Assembly (NCBI GenBank): GCA_964639225.1
Contig: CAZXCK010000006.1
Span: 1-64,000, forward strand
DNA length: 64,000 bases
DNA from: CAZXCK01 sp964639225
GTDB lineage: Bacteria > Chloroflexota > Anaerolineae > Aggregatilineales > Phototrophicaceae
Reading direction: 5' to 3'
Positions 59,315-64,000 of this stretch are shown piece by piece (positions within the stretch are counted from its first letter, which is position 1; each line of letters begins with the position of its first letter). The notes beneath the pieces are model-generated. The model saw nothing but the letters and a program-made list of their open reading frames with translations. It was not told where the DNA came from and ran no database searches. The position numbers were made by a program, and so were the translations under genes.

Positions 59315-60694
59315 TTATAGCGCCATCACCAGTTGGCGAAAGTGATCGCCGCGCGCGGCGAAATCAACATAGGCGTCGTAGCTGGTGCCACCGGGCGACA
59401 GCAGCACCACATCGCCGGGCCGGGCGATCTCCGCTGCCCGCGTGACGGCGTCTTCCAGTGTGGCGACCGGCTGCACGGCATCCGCGCTGGCGCCTACCTC
59501 ACGCGCGGCGCGGCACACCAGTTCGGCGGCCTCGCCAAAGGCGATGATCTGCCGCGACTTCATCAGGGCCAGCGCCAGCATCGCGTGCCACGAAAGGTTT
59601 TTATCCCTGCCACCCAGCAGCAGCACCAGCGGTTCGGCATAGCTGTTGAGCGCCGCCACAACTCGCTCCGGCGCGGTGGCGATGCTGTCATTGACGTAGG
59701 TCACGCCGTTCAGCTCGCGCACCGTCTCCAGGCGATGCGGCACCGCCTTAAACTCGCGGATGGCCTCGGCCAGCGCTTCCGGCTCCACGCCCTGCGAACC
59801 AGCGATGGCGCAGGCCGCCAGCACGTTGAGCAGGTTATGCTCGCCGCGCAGGGGAATATCCGCCGCGCTGCACACAATATGCGGCTCCCCGTCCGGGCTG
59901 GCGAGACCGGCCACCGCCAGACGCTCGCCCACCATAAAAGCGCCATCGGCCACCAGATCATGACGGCTGAACCACAGCAGATCGCCGCTGACCAGTGTCT
60001 CCAAAGCGCGCGCGCCGGGGTCGTCGTAACCGAGGATCGCCTGGCTGCCAGCAGGCTGGTGCGCCACGATGTTGGCTTTGGCGCGCATATAATTCTCCAT
60101 CGTGCCGTGCCGGTCCAGGTGATTGGGTGTAATGTTCAGCACGGCGCTGGTGCGCGGCGAGGCGAACATCAGCTCAAGCTGGAAGCTGGACAACTCCATC
60201 ACCACGCGATGCTCTGGGCGGATGCCCATCATCACATCGAGCAGCACATTACCGATATTGCCACCTACCCAGGTGGTAAAACCGCCCCGTTTGAGCATGG
60301 CCCCCACCAGCGAGGTGGTCGTCGTTTTGCCAGCGCTGCCGGTGATGCCGACCACCGGCGCCGGGCAGCGTTCGATGAACAACTGCGCATCGTTGGTCAC
60401 GCCCACACGCCGCCGCATGGCTTCTTCGACCAGAGGAGCCGTCAGCGGCACGCCGCCAGAGACACACAGCAGGTCGGCATGATCCAGCAGGCTGAAGGGA
60501 TGCTCGCCCAACACAAACTCCACACGGGGGAAATCACGCAGGTCCACGCCCAGCGCGTCCGGCGGTCGGGCATCGGTGACGACAACGCGCGCGCCTACCG
60601 TCGGCAGCCAGCGCGCCAGCGCCTGCCCCTGGCGGCCAAAGCCCATCACCACCACACGGCGGTGCTTCAATACATCGTCAGGCAGCATCACCAT
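59315..60694 (-). CDS. murD: UDP-MurNAc-L-Ala D-glutamate ligase
   Basis: A 459-residue Mur ligase that adds D-Glu. Features: VVVMGFGRQGQALARWL (UDP), VVGITGSAGKTTTTSLVGAML (ATP), MELSSFQLELM, ITPNHLDRHGTMENYMRAKANI, and VLLSPGGTSYDAYVDFAARGDHFRQLV at the C-terminus, where the family usually has SPACASFDQF; the Ser-Pro and the Phe/Arg-Gly-x-F part are retained. It follows mraY by 13 bases. Confidence 0.95.
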   Translation of the reverse strand: MVMLPDDVLKHRRVVVMGFGRQGQALARWLPTVGARVVVTDARPPDALGVDLRDFPRVEFVLGEHPFSLLDHADLLCVSGGVPLTAPLVEEAMRRRVGVTNDAQLFIERCPAPVVGITGSAGKTTTTSLVGAMLKRGGFTTWVGGNIGNVLLDVMMGIRPEHRVVMELSSFQLELMFASPRTSAVLNITPNHLDRHGTMENYMRAKANIVAHQPAGSQAILGYDDPGARALETLVSGDLLWFSRHDLVADGAFMVGERLAVAGLASPDGEPHIVCSAADIPLRGEHNLLNVLAACAIAGSQGVEPEALAEAIREFKAVPHRLETVRELNGVTYVNDSIATAPERVVAALNSYAEPLVLLLGGRDKNLSWHAMLALALMKSRQIIAFGEAAELVCRAAREVGASADAVQPVATLEDAVTRAAEIARPGDVVLLSPGGTSYDAYVDFAARGDHFRQLVMAL

Positions 60695-60707
60695 CAGCGC
60701 GCCTCAC

Positions 60708-61736
60708 TCACAGCAGGGCCAGCGCCACGCCGACCATCGCGGACAGAATCCCCACCAGCCAGAAGCGCTGTACGACCTGCGTCTCGCTCCAGCCGCCCAG
60801 CTCGAAATGATGGTGCAGCGGTGCCATACGGAACAGACGCCGGTCCTCGCCCAGGTATTTGCGGCTGTACTTAGCCGAGGCCACCTGCAGGATGACGGTC
60901 AGCGCCTCGGCGACCGGCACGATGGCGATCAGCGGCAGCAGCAGCCACTGGCCGCTCATCACGGCGACCGTGCCCAGCGTCGCACCCAGCGCCAGCGAAC
61001 CGGTATCGCCCATGAACAACTGCGCCGGGTGCGCGTTGTACCACAGGAAGGCGAAGCACGCCCCCACCAGCACAAAGCACAACTGCACCAGGAAAATCTG
61101 CCCCTGTAGATAAGCGATGACACCGTAAGCGGCGAAAGCGCTGGCGGTGATGATGCCCGCCAGTCCGTCCATGCCATCGGTAAGGTTCACCGCGTTCGAC
61201 GTGCCCACGATGATAAACATGGCGATAGGGATAAAAAACACAGGATGGATGTCGATCACAATGGGGAACAGCGGCAGTTGAAGCTGGTTGGCGAAAGAAA
61301 AGCCGCCCTCATACAGCGACATCACCCCGGCGGCGCCGCCCGCCAGCATAAGCTGACCAGCCAGCTTGACCCGCCCCGGAATGCCCTCGCCGCGCGGCCC
61401 GCGCGAACGGCGGATGCCTTCCCAGTCGTCGATAACGCCCAGCACCGCAAAACCGATAAGCACCACCAGCGGCAGAAACGTACTGGTCCCGCCGCCGAAC
61501 TGCACCACGTTGGCGATGTTCAGCGCCAGCACGATGAGCACCACCGGTATAACGATCATGATGCCGCCCATCGTGGGCGTGCCAACCTTCTTCTGCTGGC
61601 CTTCCGGCAGCTCGACGCGAATCTGCTTGCCGATCTTGAGACGGCGCAGAATCTCGACGAACGGCCCGCCCCAGATGACGCACAGCAAAAACGTGATAAT
61701 GCCCGCGGCCAGCGCGAACGATAATCCACCCGTCAC
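60708..61736 (-). CDS. mraY: Phospho-MurNAc-pentapeptide transferase
   Basis: A 342-residue, ten-helix enzyme that makes lipid I. Active site: KKVGTPTMGGIMIVIPVVLIV (motif near the N-terminus), LTDGMDGLAGI (the catalytic Asp pair), FMGDTGSLALGATLGTVAV and MAPLHHHFELGGW. The start is GTG with GAGGAG about 9 bases upstream. It lies 47 bases after the PBP gene. murE and murF, often found between PBP and mraY, are missing here. Confidence 0.96.
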   Translation of the reverse strand: MTGGLSFALAAGIITFLLCVIWGGPFVEILRRLKIGKQIRVELPEGQQKKVGTPTMGGIMIVIPVVLIVLALNIANVVQFGGGTSTFLPLVVLIGFAVLGVIDDWEGIRRSRGPRGEGIPGRVKLAGQLMLAGGAAGVMSLYEGGFSFANQLQLPLFPIVIDIHPVFFIPIAMFIIVGTSNAVNLTDGMDGLAGIITASAFAAYGVIAYLQGQIFLVQLCFVLVGACFAFLWYNAHPAQLFMGDTGSLALGATLGTVAVMSGQWLLLPLIAIVPVAEALTVILQVASAKYSRKYLGEDRRLFRMAPLHHHFELGGWSETQVVQRFWLVGILSAMVGVALALL

Positions 61737-61783
61737 GGTCTACTCCTCAGCCAGTCCGTTATACACGATGTTTGCAGCAACGG

Positions 61784-63553
61784 TTACGGACGTCCCTCTT
61801 CGGCGACGGTTGCGCCATCGCGCACCAGCGCATAGCGCACCTCATCCGTCGGAATTTCGAGCAGGTCCACCAGGCGCGATACAAACCGGCTGAACACCGG
61901 CGCGACCACCTGGCTGGCCCAGCGCCCGCTGGTGGGCCGGTCCAGCTTGATGAGGACGCTCACCTGCGGATCGTCCGCGGGTAAAAAGCCAGCCACCGAC
62001 ATGATGAAAGCGTCCGGCAGATAATCCACCACACCCCAGACCTGCGCTGTGCCCGTCTTACCAGCGATGGTGTAACCCGGCACCTGAGCGCGTTCGTCCA
62101 GGCCATCGCGAACCGCCGCCACCATCATGTCGGTCATGGCCGCTGCCGTCTCCGCCGAGATAGGCCGTCCCAGCGCCGCCACGCGCGACGTCTGAATCTG
62201 GTCGCCTTCGATCTTCTGGTGGACGATGCGCGGCTGCATCATAAGGCCACCGTTGGCGATGGCGTTGACCGCCGTCAGCATTTGCAGCGGTGTCACCAGC
62301 ATACCCTGGCCGAAACTGTTCGTCCCCAGGTCGCTCTCACTCCACTCGCTGCTGGTGGGCGTACGCAGCAGACCGGCTTCCTCGCCCTGCATATCGACAC
62401 GAGTCAGCCTGCCAAAGCCAAAGCGGTCCACATAGCGATAAAACGTCTCCCAGCCCATCTCCTCGCGGGCGATGACCGCCGTACCCACATTGAGTGAATC
62501 GACCAGCACCTGAGTCGCGTTGACGACACCATACGCCTGCCGGTCCCAGTTGCGGATGCGAATACCGCCGATGACGTACTCGGCCTGGTCGTTGTAGGTC
62601 CAGTCCGGCGTGATAGCGCCCGAATCAAGCGCCGCCGCCATCGTAATCACCTTAAAAACTGACCCCGGCTCAAACGTATCGCTGATGGCCGGGTTGCGTA
62701 GTTCGCGCTGCTCGAAGTCAAAATAGCGATTGGGATCGTAAGTCGGGTAGCTGGCCATCCCCAGAATATCGCCGTTGGTGGGGTTCATCACGATGATGGT
62801 GCCGCCGCTGGCACCGGTCTCGCTGACCGCCAGTTGCAGATGAGTCTCGGCCAGAAACTGAATATCGCGGTCAATCGTCAGCACCAGATCGGCACCGCTG
62901 TTTAACTGGACAACGTTATCGCCCAGTTCAAACGGAATATTGCTCACTTCCTGGTCGCGGACCAGACCGGCCAGCTCCGCCTGATAATAGCCCTCAACGC
63001 CGTTGTAACCGCTGGCATCCTCGCCGACACCAGCCACAAAGCCCACCAACTGAGACGCCAGCGTACCCTGCGGATATAACCGGCGCTGCACCCGCTCCAC
63101 ACGCAGTGCGTATAACCCCAACTGATCGAGCTGGCGCCACACATCCGGGCTGACGACTCCCAGCAGCTCATAAGACGAGTTGCTCATCAGCATGTTATAC
63201 ATCTCAAGCTCGTCACGGTTGAGGATCATCGCCAACTGCTGCGCGACCTGCGCCTTGTTCGAAACAACGTTAGGGCTGATACCCACCCGATACTCGCGCG
63301 TGTTGACCGCCAGCGGATTGCCGCTGCGGTCATAGATGCGGCCACGCGGAGCCTCTAAGCGTTGAATCGTGCCGTAGTTGGCGTCACGCAGGGCGGCGAA
63401 CTCCGCCATGACACGCGGGTCCTGCGGGAACTGGAACGAGATCAACCGCATGACCAGCACACCGCACACGATCAGCAGGCCGATGATTACAAACGGGATA
63501 CGCTGGCGTAAGACTTCCTGCTGCGACACGCTTTCCTTTGTGATTGTCGCCAT
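61784..63553 (-). CDS. ftsI: Class B penicillin-binding protein (FtsI/PBP2-like transpeptidase)
   Basis: 589 residues with one N-terminal helix (FVIIGLLIVCGVLVMRLI), a pedestal/dimerisation domain, and the transpeptidase domain. Motifs: SVFK in FEPGSVFKVITMA (active-site Ser), SLN in VDSLNVGTA, and KTGT in IAGKTGTAQVWG. No PASTA domain. It is placed between the FtsL-like gene and mraY, the position of ftsI in dcw clusters, and probably crosslinks septal peptidoglycan with FtsW. Confidence 0.92.
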   Translation of the reverse strand: MATITKESVSQQEVLRQRIPFVIIGLLIVCGVLVMRLISFQFPQDPRVMAEFAALRDANYGTIQRLEAPRGRIYDRSGNPLAVNTREYRVGISPNVVSNKAQVAQQLAMILNRDELEMYNMLMSNSSYELLGVVSPDVWRQLDQLGLYALRVERVQRRLYPQGTLASQLVGFVAGVGEDASGYNGVEGYYQAELAGLVRDQEVSNIPFELGDNVVQLNSGADLVLTIDRDIQFLAETHLQLAVSETGASGGTIIVMNPTNGDILGMASYPTYDPNRYFDFEQRELRNPAISDTFEPGSVFKVITMAAALDSGAITPDWTYNDQAEYVIGGIRIRNWDRQAYGVVNATQVLVDSLNVGTAVIAREEMGWETFYRYVDRFGFGRLTRVDMQGEEAGLLRTPTSSEWSESDLGTNSFGQGMLVTPLQMLTAVNAIANGGLMMQPRIVHQKIEGDQIQTSRVAALGRPISAETAAAMTDMMVAAVRDGLDERAQVPGYTIAGKTGTAQVWGVVDYLPDAFIMSVAGFLPADDPQVSVLIKLDRPTSGRWASQVVAPVFSRFVSRLVDLLEIPTDEVRYALVRDGATVAEEGRP

Positions 63554-63556
63554 TGG

Positions 63557-64000
63557 CTAACCTCCACCCACTATGCTATCGACCCAGCCGCGCAGGCGTT
63601 CCCACTGCTCGCCGACCCAGCCGGCGAACGACTCGTCATATACCGGGCGTGGCCCCTCGCTCACCTCAATCGGCGCGACGGTATCCGGGCGCGGCGGGTG
63701 GAACCCCGGCACCACCAGATACTCAATCTGCCCGCGATTGGCAATCGAAAAGCCAAGTTCGGCGGCGCGTGCCTGCAGGCGCGGCACACTTTTGAGCCGC
63801 GCAATCTCGGCCCGGAGCTGCTCGTTGGTGCGTTCCAGTTCGTCGCGCTCGGCCAGCAGAGTGCTCAGACGGCGGTTAGTCGTCGCTTCAGACGCGACCT
63901 GCGTCAGATACAGCGCGCCCAGAATCAGCGCGATGAAAAATCCCAGCGACGCCAGCGCCACTACCTGACGCTGCGGCTGCCAGCCGGTCTGGCGCAGGGC
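63557..64000 (-). CDS. FtsL/DivIC-like septum protein, cut by the window edge
   Basis: Partial: the frame is open to the window edge (…LRQTGWQPQRQVV before the first listed start at 63961, which is GTG), so the real start lies beyond 64000. A membrane helix (ALASLGFFIALILGALYLTQVA) is followed by a coiled coil (TTNRRLSTLLAERDELERTN, with LRAEIARLK) and a short C-terminal region, ending 3 bases before the PBP start. This fits FtsL, the small bitopic partner of FtsQ and FtsB, in its usual position. Sequence similarity within the family is low, so the name rests on topology and place. Confidence 0.7.
   Translation of the reverse strand, partial: ALRQTGWQPQRQVVALASLGFFIALILGALYLTQVASEATTNRRLSTLLAERDELERTNEQLRAEIARLKSVPRLQARAAELGFSIANRGQIEYLVVPGFHPPRPDTVAPIEVSEGPRPVYDESFAGWVGEQWERLRGWVDSIVGGG

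Noticed and set aside
59314..59319. TATAAT before ftsW inside the end of murD
   Set aside because: No -35 and no extended -10; an internal promoter is possible but not supported.

Overview
The window is GC-rich, gene-dense bacterial DNA. It most likely comes from Chloroflexota, in or near the Anaerolineae; this is inferred from gene content and protein character, not from a marker search. Almost every gene is on the minus strand; only the menaquinone methyltransferase at the left edge and one alpha/beta hydrolase are on the plus strand. I found no rRNA, tRNA, CRISPR array, transposase or prophage. Intrinsic terminators and TATAAT-type promoters are unusually easy to see.

Layout from left to right. 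(1) 1-4.4 kb: menG, then a translation block of infA, rpsU and two paralogous four-repeat S1-domain proteins. (2) 4.7-11.4 kb: a purine-type phosphoribosyltransferase, pruA, then a tight operon of an AI-2E-type exporter, a 59-residue unknown protein, a degenerate methyltransferase, a HicB-DinB-like protein and a THUMP-like methyltransferase. (3) 11.5-16.6 kb: rpsO-pnp and a large protein with two NYN nuclease domains. (4) 17-22.8 kb: proS, a surface-polysaccharide operon (family 2 glycosyltransferase, priming phosphoglycosyltransferase, MazG-like protein) and murE. (5) 22.9-26.1 kb: an Fo-only ATP synthase operon (atpZ/I, a, c, b-delta) without F1 genes. (6) 26.3-36.4 kb: a complex I operon holding nuoA and the membrane-arm genes H, J, K, L, M, a second M, and N, but not B, C, D, E, F, G or I. 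(7) 36.5-44.6 kb: an epoxide-hydrolase-like protein, a 2070-residue alpha-2-macroglobulin-like protein and a DUF218 protein. (8) 44.7-49.7 kb: a class II ribonucleotide reductase gene carrying two inteins. (9) 50-64 kb: a division and cell wall cluster read as ftsL-like, PBP, mraY, murD, ftsW, murG, two CvpA-like membrane proteins, murC, murB, ftsQ, ftsA, ftsZ.

The respiratory block is the most unusual part. Complex I has two NuoM copies, and the second lacks the lysine normally found in the middle of the proton channel. NuoL has a histidine-rich insertion. The Fo a subunit carries about 275 extra residues, predicted outside the membrane and largely coiled coil. The b subunit is fused to only the C-terminal part of delta. 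Together these suggest a remodelled proton-coupling apparatus. Other notable features are the two inteins at essential reductase motifs, the loss of the thioester motif in the macroglobulin, the tandem NYN protein, and duplicated membrane genes inside the cell wall cluster.
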